From: CAZAQV01 sp964487255 | Lineage (GTDB): Bacteria > Myxococcota_A > Polyangia > Polyangiales > CAZAQV01 | Direction of reading: 5' to 3' | Assembly (NCBI GenBank): GCA_964487255.1 | Contig: CAZAQV010000029.1 | Span: 14,667-78,666, forward strand | Length of the DNA stretch: 64,000 bases | Shown: positions 1 through 9,000 of the stretch, in pieces | Numbering within the stretch: position 1 is the stretch's first letter | How the letters are laid out: each line of letters opens with the position of its first letter | Notes under the pieces: model-generated | What the model was told of the DNA's origin: nothing | The model's input: the letters and a program-made list of their open reading frames with translations, nothing else | Databases searched by the model: none | Position numbers and translations under genes: made by a program

Positions 1-48
1 GGAACTGCAAGCGCTTAGGGCCAGGACCAAAACGATAAAAATACGCAT
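1..48 (-). CDS. lipoprotein, N-terminus only (runs off window)
   Basis: Only the first 16 codons lie in the window. They read MRIFIVLVLALSACSS, a basic start, a hydrophobic stretch and a lipobox (LSAC), so the product is very probably exported and lipidated at the Cys. Its start is 32 nt downstream of the stop of the M23 peptidase gene on the same strand, so the two may be co-transcribed. Nothing can be said about function because the mature protein is outside the window. Confidence 0.6.
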   Translation of the reverse strand, partial: MRIFIVLVLALSACSS

Positions 49-80
49 GCTCGAGGGTTAACACCTTTTTCCCGAGGTTG

Positions 81-1598
81 CTAACGCTGCGGTGAGGCGA
101 CAGATATTTTCTCAAGTTCCGTCGCGAGGCGCGCCTGCTGCTTTTTGTATTTCGCACGCTCGCCACCGGGCAAGAGCTCGCCCGGGCCTTGAATGACAGC
201 AAGCGGGTCGACCCAACGCCCACGCTTACGAAGACCAAAATGCAAGTGCGGTCCGGTCGACCTGCCTGTCGACCCCACGTAACCGATGGTCTGCATCTGC
301 TTAACGTGGTCGCCCTTTTTGAGTCCGCTGGCAAAGCGGGACATGTGGGCATAGGCCGTCTCGTAGCCGTTGGCGTGTTGGATGGACACCAGGTTGCCAT
401 TGGCGCCCTTATTTCCGATGAACTTGATGGTACCCGCGGCCGCGGCCCAGATCGGAGTACCCGTCGGCGCCGCGTAATCGGTCCCGTTATGCGGCACGAT
501 GCGCTTGAGCACTGGATGCATGCGCCGCGGGTTGAAGGGCGATGAAAGCGAATCGTAACGCAGGGGGGTTCTGAGCCAACTACCGTACATCGAACGTCCA
601 TTGGCATCGTAGAAGTTGCCCGCCTTCGAGTTTTTCGGCTCATACCAGTAGGCGCGCAACACCCCTGAGCGCTGCCCTGCGTACTCGATCGCATGCACAG
701 TGCCGTAACGATGGAACGCACCTTTAACGCGCTCTTCGTCAACGATGATACGGAACGAGTCCCCCTCGCGAGTTTGGCTCGTAAAGTTGATTTGGCGTTG
801 AAAGGCTTCGACGAAACGCCCGACCAGCGAGCGCTCAAGGCCGGCATCAACCAGCGCTTCGCCGAGCGTACTTTTGATAATGCCGCCCCGCCGAAGGCGG
901 CTGGTTTCGATCGGATGCTCGATGTGGTGCGCAATAAAAGCATCCCCGTGAGGCTTGGCCCGCACAAACGAGGTTGTCTCGGCGTGAAACTCAAAAAGCA
1001 ACACGTTGCCCGCTGCATCTTTTTCGATGACGATCCGATCGCTCGGCTGGCAGCGCCGAAAGTCGATGACGTCACCCGTCGATTTTTCGAGCGCATCAAT
1101 TTGTGTCGGCGGAATCTTAAACTTCTCGAGTGCTCCGCGGAAGGTCCGTGCAGAACCGAACGACCGCGAAATGCGTTCGACCGCGCCAGGCTGCGAGGGC
1201 GTATCGCGCTCTTGGTCACCGGCGACGACTTCCTCGGGCGCCACGTCATTGGGAATGGGCAAGGTTTCGGGGTTGGCCGGGACATCATCGACGGCCTGTT
1301 CTTCGTTACCCGCGGCCGCCGGCCCATCGTCGACGAACGCGACCTTGCCAAGCGCGGGATCGGCCTGCACGCCAGCCCCCAACTCGATACCAGCTTCCGC
1401 TGGCTCTTCATCACCAAGCAGACGAAACCCCGCGACGCCCACTACGACCGCAAAACCGAGCAGCCCAAGTACCCACAGCTGACGCGATCGCGCGGCACGG
1501 CGCTCGTTGCGCAATAGCGGCATATCGACCGACGGCAAGGGTTTGTGCGGTTGCCGGATACTTGGCTCCGGCGACGCGATTTCCGATTCTTCAACCAC
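81..1598 (-). CDS. membrane-anchored M23 family metallopeptidase
   Basis: 505 aa. A basic N-terminus is followed by one membrane segment (about residues 41-60) and a low-complexity acidic linker to about 130. The C-terminal third is an M23 (LytM/lysostaphin-type) domain. The zinc-site motifs are visible: HNGTD (H about 370, D about 374), YAHMS (H about 418) and HLHFG (about 451-455), so the enzyme looks catalytically intact. Family members cut peptide cross-links in peptidoglycan or act in cell separation and envelope remodelling; the membrane anchor places this one facing the periplasm. The linker region resembles the OapA/LysM-like stalks of MepM-type enzymes, but I cannot assign it firmly. 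A lipoprotein gene follows on the same strand. Confidence 0.9.
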   Translation of the reverse strand: MVEESEIASPEPSIRQPHKPLPSVDMPLLRNERRAARSRQLWVLGLLGFAVVVGVAGFRLLGDEEPAEAGIELGAGVQADPALGKVAFVDDGPAAAGNEEQAVDDVPANPETLPIPNDVAPEEVVAGDQERDTPSQPGAVERISRSFGSARTFRGALEKFKIPPTQIDALEKSTGDVIDFRRCQPSDRIVIEKDAAGNVLLFEFHAETTSFVRAKPHGDAFIAHHIEHPIETSRLRRGGIIKSTLGEALVDAGLERSLVGRFVEAFQRQINFTSQTREGDSFRIIVDEERVKGAFHRYGTVHAIEYAGQRSGVLRAYWYEPKNSKAGNFYDANGRSMYGSWLRTPLRYDSLSSPFNPRRMHPVLKRIVPHNGTDYAAPTGTPIWAAAAGTIKFIGNKGANGNLVSIQHANGYETAYAHMSRFASGLKKGDHVKQMQTIGYVGSTGRSTGPHLHFGLRKRGRWVDPLAVIQGPGELLPGGERAKYKKQQARLATELEKISVASPQR

Positions 1599-1776
1599 AG
1601 GACGGTTGACCTACCAGCCCATCCGATACCCCGCAATCCGACGTATTGCCCAATGGCTAAGGGCGGGGGAGCTGCAAGCCAGACAAGGCGGAGACGAGCA
1701 CCCCGCGTAAGCGCACTTAAGGTGCGTGCGCAGGGAGCGGAGATGACAACGAAGTATGGCGCCGCAGATCGCGCGG
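1599..1776. repeat. intergenic region with structured repeat element, copy 1
   Basis: The 178-bp gap holds a ~104-bp element at 1673-1776 that recurs gaplessly at 13418-13521. Read on the minus strand it begins immediately after the stop codon of the dehydratase gene. The centre is a hairpin: CGCAC (1712-1716), five-base loop, GTGCG (1722-1726), framed by GCG (1705-1707) and CGC (1729-1731). In copy 2 the same stem is GCTAC/GTAGC, so pairing is kept while sequence changes. Conserved blocks outside the stem include AGGCGGAG (about 1686-1693) and GACAACGAAGTAT (about 1744-1756). I do not recognise it as a named family. Confidence 0.7.
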
Positions 1777-2742
1777 CTAAGCGTCGAAAAGACCGATGGC
1801 CCAACGCAGCGTGTCCCGGTCCAAGTTCTGGCCCGTATGGACGATCACCACGCGCTTCTTTGCGAGATCTGCGCGCAATTTGAGGGCCGCCGCGTAGGCC
1901 GCCGCCGTCGCGCCCTCGGCCACATTGTGCGTCGCTTCCAGGGCCATGCGGACGGCATTCTTCATTTCATCTTCGCTCACGCGCACCATGCGGTCGACCT
2001 TGTCGCGCACGATCTCGAAAGGCAGTTCGAAGGCAAAGCGTGTCGCGAGACCGTCTGCAAAGGTGTCGGCGCTCTCCGTGTGCTCGAGCTTGCCCGAGTC
2101 GAGTGAGCGACACAGTGCGTCGGCACGATCGGATTGAACACCGATAATCTCGACACCGGGGCACAGGGCGCGCAGGGCCAGCACAGTCCCCGCAAGACAA
2201 CTGCCGCCTCCGACGGGCACGATCACCGCGTCAACATCGGGCAGATCTTCGGCCACCTCCATGGCGTAGGTCCCCACGCCCGCAACAAGGAAGGGATTGT
2301 TGGCGACGTGGACGTAGAGCATGCGGTCGTTCGACGCCCTTGCCTCGGCCTCCTTGCGCGCCTCGTCGAAGTCGTGACCGTGCACGATGACCTCGGCACC
2401 GAGCGCCTCCATCATGGCGTCCTTCTCAGGGTTGTTGCCACGGGGCACGTACACGACCGCACGCGACCCAAACGACTTGGCGGCCCATCCCATCGAAAGG
2501 CCATGGTTGCCGCGGGTCGCGGTGACAACACCTTTGCGTCGCTGCGACTCGTCCATGGAAGCGAAGAGGTTCACGCCACCGCGCACCTTAAATGCCCCGA
2601 TCGGCAGGTGGTTCTCGTGCTTGATGTAAGCGTCAAAACCGAGGCGCGCGCTCAAGAGCGGCGAGCGATAGAGGGGGGTTCGCGGCAGATGACGCCGCAC
2701 CAGAGGCCACGCCCGAAGCACATCACGGAAGGATATCGTCAC
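1777..2742 (-). CDS. PLP-dependent threonine/serine dehydratase-like protein
   Basis: 321 aa, the size of a catalytic-only fold-type II PLP enzyme with no C-terminal ACT regulatory domain. The Schiff-base lysine is K52 in HLPIGAFKVRGG, the asparagine loop is RGNHG (about 78-81) and the phosphate-binding glycine loop is VGGGS (about 177-181). These are signatures of the threonine/serine dehydratase branch (catabolic TdcB-like, serine racemase, diaminopropionate/ectoine-related eliminases). It would convert Thr or Ser to a 2-oxo acid plus ammonia, but substrate cannot be read from sequence. It stands alone, with no ilv genes nearby, so a catabolic or detoxifying role is more likely than isoleucine synthesis. 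A structured repeat lies directly after its stop codon. Confidence 0.85.
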   Translation of the reverse strand: MTISFRDVLRAWPLVRRHLPRTPLYRSPLLSARLGFDAYIKHENHLPIGAFKVRGGVNLFASMDESQRRKGVVTATRGNHGLSMGWAAKSFGSRAVVYVPRGNNPEKDAMMEALGAEVIVHGHDFDEARKEAEARASNDRMLYVHVANNPFLVAGVGTYAMEVAEDLPDVDAVIVPVGGGSCLAGTVLALRALCPGVEIIGVQSDRADALCRSLDSGKLEHTESADTFADGLATRFAFELPFEIVRDKVDRMVRVSEDEMKNAVRMALEATHNVAEGATAAAYAAALKLRADLAKKRVVIVHTGQNLDRDTLRWAIGLFDA

Positions 2743-2850
2743 GAGATCGGCGTTTTATCACCCAATCAGGCTGCAAACCAACGCATTCGGCAGTTGACAG
2801 CAAACAAGAGCCCGCGTATCCCTTTCGGCCTTCGATGAAGATAAACACCC

Positions 2851-2922
<72 letters not shown>

Positions 2923-2933
2923 CTGAGGTTTCT

Positions 2934-3190
2934 GGCTCTTCGCTAGCCTTTCTGCGTGCCAACGATTTTGCACCTAGCAAAATCGGCCCCTCGAAAGAGC
3001 GTTCATCGCTCCGTATTTCTGGCTCTTCACTAGCCTTTCTGCGTGCCAACGATTTTGCACCTAGCAAAATCGGCCCCTCGAAAGAGCGTTCATCGCTCCG
3101 TATTTCTGGCTCTTCACTAGCCTTTCTGCGTGACAACGATTTTGCAGTTAGCAAAATCGGTCCCTCGAAAGAGCGTTCATCGCGTACAAA
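2934..3190 (+). repeat. three tandem 87-bp nested-hairpin repeats between tRNA-Val and thrS
   Basis: Copies begin at 2934, 3021 and 3108, an exact 87-bp period; copies 1 and 2 are almost identical, copy 3 has several substitutions. Each unit has an outer stem GCTCTT (2935-2940) / AAGAGC (2995-3000) and an inner stem CGATTTTGC (2963-2971) / GCAAAATCG (2977-2985) with a five-base loop. Copy 3 changes the loop but keeps the stem. Diverged relatives sit at 63709-63955, where the inner stem is shortened by one base on each side. The reading frame through the array has no recognisable protein. It fills most of the 286-bp gap before thrS, so it could be part of the thrS leader transcript. Confidence 0.85.
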
Positions 3191-3208
3191 AACTGCTTTT
3201 ATGTACTC

Positions 3209-5206
3209 ATGCCGATAACAGTTGGCCAGCTGCTGAGCGAGCGCGAGCTCCTCAGCAAGGACACGGTCGCGGCGGTGGTCGACGGCCAGCTGCACGACCT
3301 GCACACCGAAGCTCCGGAGGGCGCCGACAACGTCCAGCCGATCAAAGCTTCAGACGAGGCAGCGCTTCCGATTATCCGCCATTCGAGTGCACACGTCATG
3401 GCCGACGCGGTTCAGAAGCTCTTCCCAGGCACACAAGTCACCTTCGGTCCTGCGACAGACGACGGCTTCTACTACGACTTCGACCGTCCCGCTGGCGCGT
3501 TCTCCGAAGACGAGCTGCGTGAAATCGAAAAGAAGATGGCGTCGATCGTCGCCGAGGACCACCCGTTTCGACGCGAGGTGCTGCCCAAGGAACAGGTCCG
3601 CAAGCTGCTCGAAAGCATGGGCGAAAAGTACAAGCTTGAGCACCTTGAGCGGCTCGAAGAACCCATCTCGCTTTACCGTCACGGCGATTGGGTCGACCTT
3701 TGTGCAGGCCCGCACGTTCCCAGCACCCGCTTTCTAACAGCCTTTAAACTCGTGGCAGTGTCGGGCGCCTACTGGCGCGGCGACGAGCGCAACCCGATGC
3801 TGCAACGTATCTACGGCACCGCTTTTGCGAACCCCAAGCAGCTGCGCGCGCACCTCAAGCAGGTCGAAGAGGCGAAAAAGCGCGACCACCGCAAACTCGG
3901 CAAAGAACTGGGGCTCTTCCATTTTCATCCCTACGCGCCCGCCTCGCCCTTCTTCACCCCGCGCGGCTCGACGGTCTACAACCTGCTTGTCGATTACGTG
4001 CGCGAAAAGTACCGCCGCTACGGTTACGAAGAAATCGTCACGCCGCAAATCTTCGACGCCGAACTGTTCCGCACTTCGGGCCACCTGCCCAACTACGCGC
4101 AAAACATGTTTATGGCGGCAACACCCGACGACCTCGACCGCATCGAGGAAGCGTGCGCCGCGCGCGAAGACGAAGCGCTCCATATCACGTTCGGCAAAGC
4201 ATTTCGTTTCGGCGTCAAGCCGATGAATTGCCCGGCGCACTGCCTGCAATACAGCATGGAGCACCACTCCTATCGCGACCTCCCCTGGCGCGTCGCCGAC
4301 TTTGGGCGTCTGCACCGCTACGAGCGAAGCGGCGTAATTCAAGGACTCACGCGGGTTCGGTCGATGGCACAAGACGACGCGCATATCTTCTGCACCCCCG
4401 AGCAGGTCCCTCAAGAGATCGCCAACTTCATCGACTTCGTCACCGAGGTATACAAGGACTTCGGCTTCCAAGACCCCACGATCTTGCTCGCCACGCGACC
4501 CGACGAGCGCCTGGGCGACGACGCGCTCTGGGACAGCGCCGAAGAGGCGTTGGCGCAAGGCTTGCGGGCCAAAGGCATCCAGTTCGAGATCGCCGAGGGC
4601 GAAGGCGCGTTTTATGGCCCCAAAGTCGAGTTTCACCTCAAGGACGCGATCGGCCGCTCGTGGCAACTGGGCACCATTCAAGCGGACTATAACCTACCGG
4701 AACGCTTTGAACTTTCGTATGTCGGCGAAGACAACGCAAGTCACCGTCCGGTGATGCTTCACCGCGCCGTGCTCGGCACGATGGAGCGCTTCATGGGCGT
4801 TCTCATCGAACACGTTGGCGGAGCGTTCCCTACATGGATCGCACCCGAGCAAGTGACGCTCTTGACCGTGAGCGAACGTTTCAACGATTATGCTCTGAAC
4901 GTGAAGCGCCAACTGCAAAGCCAAGGCTTTCGAGTCACCGCAAACCTCAGCGCAGACAAGCTCGGGGCAAAGATCCGCACCGCGCGTTTGGCACGCATCC
5001 CTTACCTCGCCGTCATTGGCGAAAAAGAGGTCGAGGGTACCGGACTTTCCGTTCGCTCCCGTGACGAGAACAAAGACTTGGGCTTCTTGCCCCTGAGCGA
5101 CTTTATCAACCGACTCCGCGCGGAGGCGCACGCGCCCTCCACGCAAGAGCAAACCGCAATGCCAATTCCAACCGCAATGCCGATTCCAACCGCAGAGAGC
5201 ACGTAG
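3209..5206 (+). CDS. thrS: threonine--tRNA ligase
   Basis: 665 aa class II synthetase that charges tRNA-Thr. The N-terminal TGS-like/editing region is followed by the second additional domain with the HSSAHVMADAVQ motif (about residues 58-70), the catalytic core with the zinc-site motif MNCPAHC (about 340), motif 2 (RYERSGVIQGLTRVR) and motif 3 near LHRAVLGTMERFMG (about 515-530), then the anticodon-binding domain. Length is slightly above the usual ~640 aa because the C-terminus carries an extra tail in which six residues (AMPIPT) are duplicated by an 18-bp tandem repeat near 5156-5191. No strong Shine-Dalgarno is visible before the ATG. infC follows after 23 nt, the classic thrS-infC order. 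Confidence 0.97.
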   Translation: MPITVGQLLSERELLSKDTVAAVVDGQLHDLHTEAPEGADNVQPIKASDEAALPIIRHSSAHVMADAVQKLFPGTQVTFGPATDDGFYYDFDRPAGAFSEDELREIEKKMASIVAEDHPFRREVLPKEQVRKLLESMGEKYKLEHLERLEEPISLYRHGDWVDLCAGPHVPSTRFLTAFKLVAVSGAYWRGDERNPMLQRIYGTAFANPKQLRAHLKQVEEAKKRDHRKLGKELGLFHFHPYAPASPFFTPRGSTVYNLLVDYVREKYRRYGYEEIVTPQIFDAELFRTSGHLPNYAQNMFMAATPDDLDRIEEACAAREDEALHITFGKAFRFGVKPMNCPAHCLQYSMEHHSYRDLPWRVADFGRLHRYERSGVIQGLTRVRSMAQDDAHIFCTPEQVPQEIANFIDFVTEVYKDFGFQDPTILLATRPDERLGDDALWDSAEEALAQGLRAKGIQFEIAEGEGAFYGPKVEFHLKDAIGRSWQLGTIQADYNLPERFELSYVGEDNASHRPVMLHRAVLGTMERFMGVLIEHVGGAFPTWIAPEQVTLLTVSERFNDYALNVKRQLQSQGFRVTANLSADKLGAKIRTARLARIPYLAVIGEKEVEGTGLSVRSRDENKDLGFLPLSDFINRLRAEAHAPSTQEQTAMPIPTAMPIPTAEST

Positions 5207-5215
5207 CTCGAAGAC

Positions 5216-5232
5216 AAAGGACATTTACCATT
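5216..5232 (+). promoter_or_regulatory. Shine-Dalgarno and ATT start of infC
   Basis: AAAGGA (5216-5221) is followed by an 8-nt spacer and the codon ATT (5230-5232), in frame with infC. Between this ATT and the first ATG at 5335 the frame is open and encodes the conserved IF3 N-terminus (TNERIRLPEIRVIAADGS) but holds no ATG, GTG or TTG. An ATT start is well known for Escherichia coli infC, where it allows IF3 to limit its own translation. Confidence 0.85.
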
Positions 5233-5964
5233 CCACGACCACGTTACGATCGAAGCCGGCCCCGCCCCTCGGGTCCACGTACCAACGAACGCATTCGTCT
5301 GCCCGAGATCCGGGTCATCGCAGCCGATGGCTCTATGCTCGGCGTCATGAAGACCGACGAGGCCAAGCGACTCGCACGCGAGGCCAACCTCGATTTGGTC
5401 GAGGTAAATCCGAAAGCGCAGCCGCCGGTCTGTAAGATCATGGACTATGGCAAGTTCAAGTACGACGAAAAGAAGCGTGCGAACGAAGCCAAGAAGCGGC
5501 AAAACAAGATCGAGATTAAAGAGGTCAAAATGCGACCGAAGACCGACGACCACGACATCGACTTCAAGGTCAAGCATGTGCGCCGCTTCCTCGAGGACAA
5601 CAACAAGGTCAAAATCACGGTGCGTTTTCGCGGCCGCGAAATCACCCATCCGGAGACCGCACTCAAACAGATCAACGCCGTCCTCGCCAAGGTGGGCGAT
5701 TTGGGCTCGCTTGAGCAGACGGCCCGCATGGAAGGGCGGACCATGACCGCCATTGTCGCACCGAAAAACCGAGGCGGTGGCGGCGGCGGACGTGCCAAAC
5801 CAACGAATTCGCAGGGCGCTGCGCCCAAGGCTCCCAACGGCGGTGACCGCGGTGGCCCCCCGCGCAACAAGCGCGACGCTAAGCCCGGCCCGACGGTCGA
5901 ACACCGCAAGTCGCGCAGTTCGAGCTCCAGCAGCAGCTCCGGCTCCGGCAAGGACCAGTCCTAA
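5230..5964 (+). CDS. infC: translation initiation factor IF-3
   Basis: 244 aa when started at ATT 5230. The N-domain (TNERIRLPEIRVIAADGSM, then GVMKTDEAKRLAREANLDLV), the lysine-rich linker helix (YDEKKRANEAKKRQNK) and the C-domain (KEVKMRPKTDDHDIDFK to about residue 205) match the whole IF3 fold. IF3 binds the 30S subunit, blocks 50S joining and checks start-codon choice. The first ATG (5335) would cut away the conserved N-terminal strand, so it is not credible as the start. The C-terminus has an unusual ~55-residue tail rich in Gly, Pro and finally a Ser run, likely disordered. rpmI and rplT, which often follow infC, are absent; metH is next after 96 nt. Confidence 0.95.
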   Translation: MPRPRYDRSRPRPSGPRTNERIRLPEIRVIAADGSMLGVMKTDEAKRLAREANLDLVEVNPKAQPPVCKIMDYGKFKYDEKKRANEAKKRQNKIEIKEVKMRPKTDDHDIDFKVKHVRRFLEDNNKVKITVRFRGREITHPETALKQINAVLAKVGDLGSLEQTARMEGRTMTAIVAPKNRGGGGGGRAKPTNSQGAAPKAPNGGDRGGPPRNKRDAKPGPTVEHRKSRSSSSSSSSGSGKDQS

Positions 5965-6060
5965 CCACCGCCTTTTTCTGAGCCGAATCGCGATTTTTCC
6001 GCGCCCGGGTCGCTTCTTTCGTTTGGCGCATCGCGCGAGCCGACCTAGGCTCCGAGCGTC

Positions 6061-9000
6061 ATGACGACACAGCACGCATTGGAAAAACTGATCCAGGAGC
6101 GCATCGTAGTCCTCGATGGCGCGATGGGTACGATGGTGCAGCGCGCAAAGCTCGGCGAAGACGACTTTCGCGCCGAGCGCTTCAAAGACCACGACCGTCC
6201 GCTTCAGGGCAACAACGACATCTTGGTCCTGACGCGCCCCGACGTGATCGAAGACATTCACGACCAATACTTTGCCGCCGGCGCCGACCTCGTTGAAACC
6301 AACACGTTTTCAGCAACCTCGACGGTGCAGGCCGAGTACGGACTCGAGGCACATGCCTACGACATCAATGTCGCCGCCGCCAAGATCGCCAAAAAGAGCG
6401 CCGCCAAGTTCAGCTCCCCAGAGCGCCCCCGCTTCGTGGCTGGCGCCATCGGCCCAGCCAACAAGACGCTGAGCCTCTCGCCCGACGTCAACGACCCTGC
6501 CTTTCGCGCTGTCTCGTTCGACGAACTCAAGGGCGCCTACGCAGAGCAGGTCCGTGGGCTTATCGATGGTGGTGTTGACGCACTGTTGGTGGAGACTATT
6601 TTCGACACGCTCAACGCCAAGGCCGCCATTGTGGCCATCGAGGAGGTCTTCGAAGAAAAGGCAACGCGACTGCCGATCCTGATCTCGGTGACCATCACCG
6701 ACCGTTCGGGGCGTACACTCTCGGGTCAAACGATCGAGGCCTTCTGGACATCGGTCGCTCACGCGAAGCCGCTTTCGGTGGGCATCAACTGCGCACTGGG
6801 CGCCGACGAGATGCGCCCCTACGTTGAAGCGCTCTCGCACGCCGCGGACACCTACCTCAGCTGCTACCCCAACGCGGGGCTTCCCAACGCGTTCGGCGAG
6901 TACGACCAGAGCCCCGAAGAAATGGCAGAGCGCATCGCCGAGTTTGCGGAATCCGGTTTTGTCAACCTGGTCGGAGGCTGTTGCGGCACGACACCCGACC
7001 ACATCGCGGCCATCTCCAAGGCGGTTGCAGGCAAAAAGCCCCGCCACATCCCCCGCGCGGACACACTCACACACCTCAGTGGGCTCGAAGAACTTGTGAT
7101 TCGACCCGAGTCCAACTTCATCATGATCGGCGAGCGCACGAACGTGACCGGCTCGGCGCGCTTCATGCAGCTCATCAAAGAAAGCAACTTTTCCAAGGCA
7201 CTGGAAGTAGCGGCACACCAAGTCGAAGGTGGTGCCAACATCCTCGACGTCAACATGGACGAAGGCATGCTCGACTCCGAGCAAGCGATGACGACTTTCC
7301 TCAACCTCATCGCGTCCGAGCCCGACGTGGCCCGCCTTCCCATCATGATCGACTCATCGAAGTGGTCGGTCATCGAAGCGGGGCTTCGCTGTGTACAGGG
7401 CAAGTCGGTCGTTAACTCGATTTCGCTCAAAGAAGGCGAAGCGGACTTTTTGGCCAAAGCCCGCGTAGCGCGGCGTTTTGGAGCCGCCGTGGTCGTGATG
7501 GCGTTCGACGAGCAAGGTCAGGCCGAAACCACCGAGCGCAAGGTGGAAATCTGCGAGCGCTCGTATCGCTTGCTCACGGAGCAGGCCGGTTTTCCACCGC
7601 AGGACATCATCTTCGACCCGAACGTCTTGGCTGTTGCCACAGGCATCGAAGAGCACGACGCGTTCGCAAGGAACTTCATCGATGCTTGTGGGCTCATCCG
7701 AGAGCGTTGCCCGGGTGCGCACCTCTCCGGCGGCATCAGCAACCTATCGTTCTCGTTTCGCGGCAATAACCCCGTGCGAGAAGCGATGCACGCTGTCTTT
7801 CTCTACCACGCGATCGAAGCGGGTCTCGACATGGGCATCGTCAATGCCGCCCAGCTCGAGGTTTACGAGGACATCCCGCCCCACCTTCGCGAGCGCGTCG
7901 AAGACGTCATTCTCAACCGGCGGGCTGATGCGACCGAACGACTCATCGAAATCGCCGACTCGGTGAAGGGAAAAAAGAAGGAGCGGAAAAACGACCTCAC
8001 GTGGCGTGAAGAAAGCGTTGAAGACCGTATCTCACACGCACTCGTGCGCGGCATCACAGAGTTTATCGAAGCGGACGCTGAAGAAGCCCGCCAGAAGTAC
8101 GGCAAGCCGCTTTCCGTCATCGAAGGCCCCCTGATGGCTGGCATGTCGATCGTGGGCGACCTGTTCGGCGCAGGCAAAATGTTCTTGCCGCAGGTCGTCA
8201 AAAGCGCCCGCGTGATGAAAAAAGCGGTGGCCTACCTGACACCGTTCATGGACGACGAGATGGTGGACGGTGAAGTCCAAGTGAAACAGAAGGTGCTTCT
8301 TGCGACGGTCAAGGGCGACGTGCACGACATCGGGAAAAATATTGTAGGCGTGGTGCTTCGTTGCAACAATTACGAAGTAATCGACCTCGGTGTCATGGTT
8401 CCAAGCGACAAAATTTTGGCAGCGGCGAAGGAACATTCTGTCGATGTTGTGGGCCTCAGCGGCCTCATCACCCCTTCGCTTGATGAAATGATCCATGTCG
8501 CATCCGAACTTCAACGCGAGGGGTTTGAGGTTCCACTTTTGATCGGCGGTGCAACGACGAGTCGCCAGCATACCGCAGTGAAAATCGCGCCTGCGTTTGA
8601 GCAGCCTACGGTCCACGTCCTGGATGCCTCGCGCGCCGTCAACGTCGTCTCAAGCCTGCTCGATGAAAAGCAAGTTGCCGGGTTCGACGAGAACAACCGG
8701 CAAGAGCAGGCCAAGCTCGTCCGTCTTCATCAAGCCAAAAAGCAGAGGCCGCTCGTGCCCATCGAAATCGCGCGCGAGCATGCACCGCCCATGTTCGGAC
8801 ACAAGCACGACAAGGCCCCCTTTGTCGGGGCAAAAGAAGTGCAAACCCCGGCGCTGGGCGACATTGCAGAACTCATCGATTGGACCTTCTTTTTCCATAC
8901 CTGGGAAATCAGGGGCAAATACCCCGACGTGCTTGAGCACCCCGAGCGCGGAGAAGCCGCAAGGGAACTCTTCGACAACGCCAGATCGATGCTCCAGACG

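Noticed and set aside
1442..1804. Open frame across the structured repeat (copy 1)
   Set aside because: The same frame is interrupted by a stop in copy 2, and it overlaps two real genes.
2934..3190. Triple repeat considered as an integron attC array
   Set aside because: No integrase gene, no conserved GTTRRRY/RYYYAAC core sites and no cassettes between copies.
5335..5964. infC starting at the first ATG
   Set aside because: It would remove the conserved IF3 N-terminal strand; ATT 5230 has a good ribosome site.
5965..6060. Cobalamin riboswitch upstream of metH
   Set aside because: Only 96 bp between infC and metH; no B12-box-like sequence seen.
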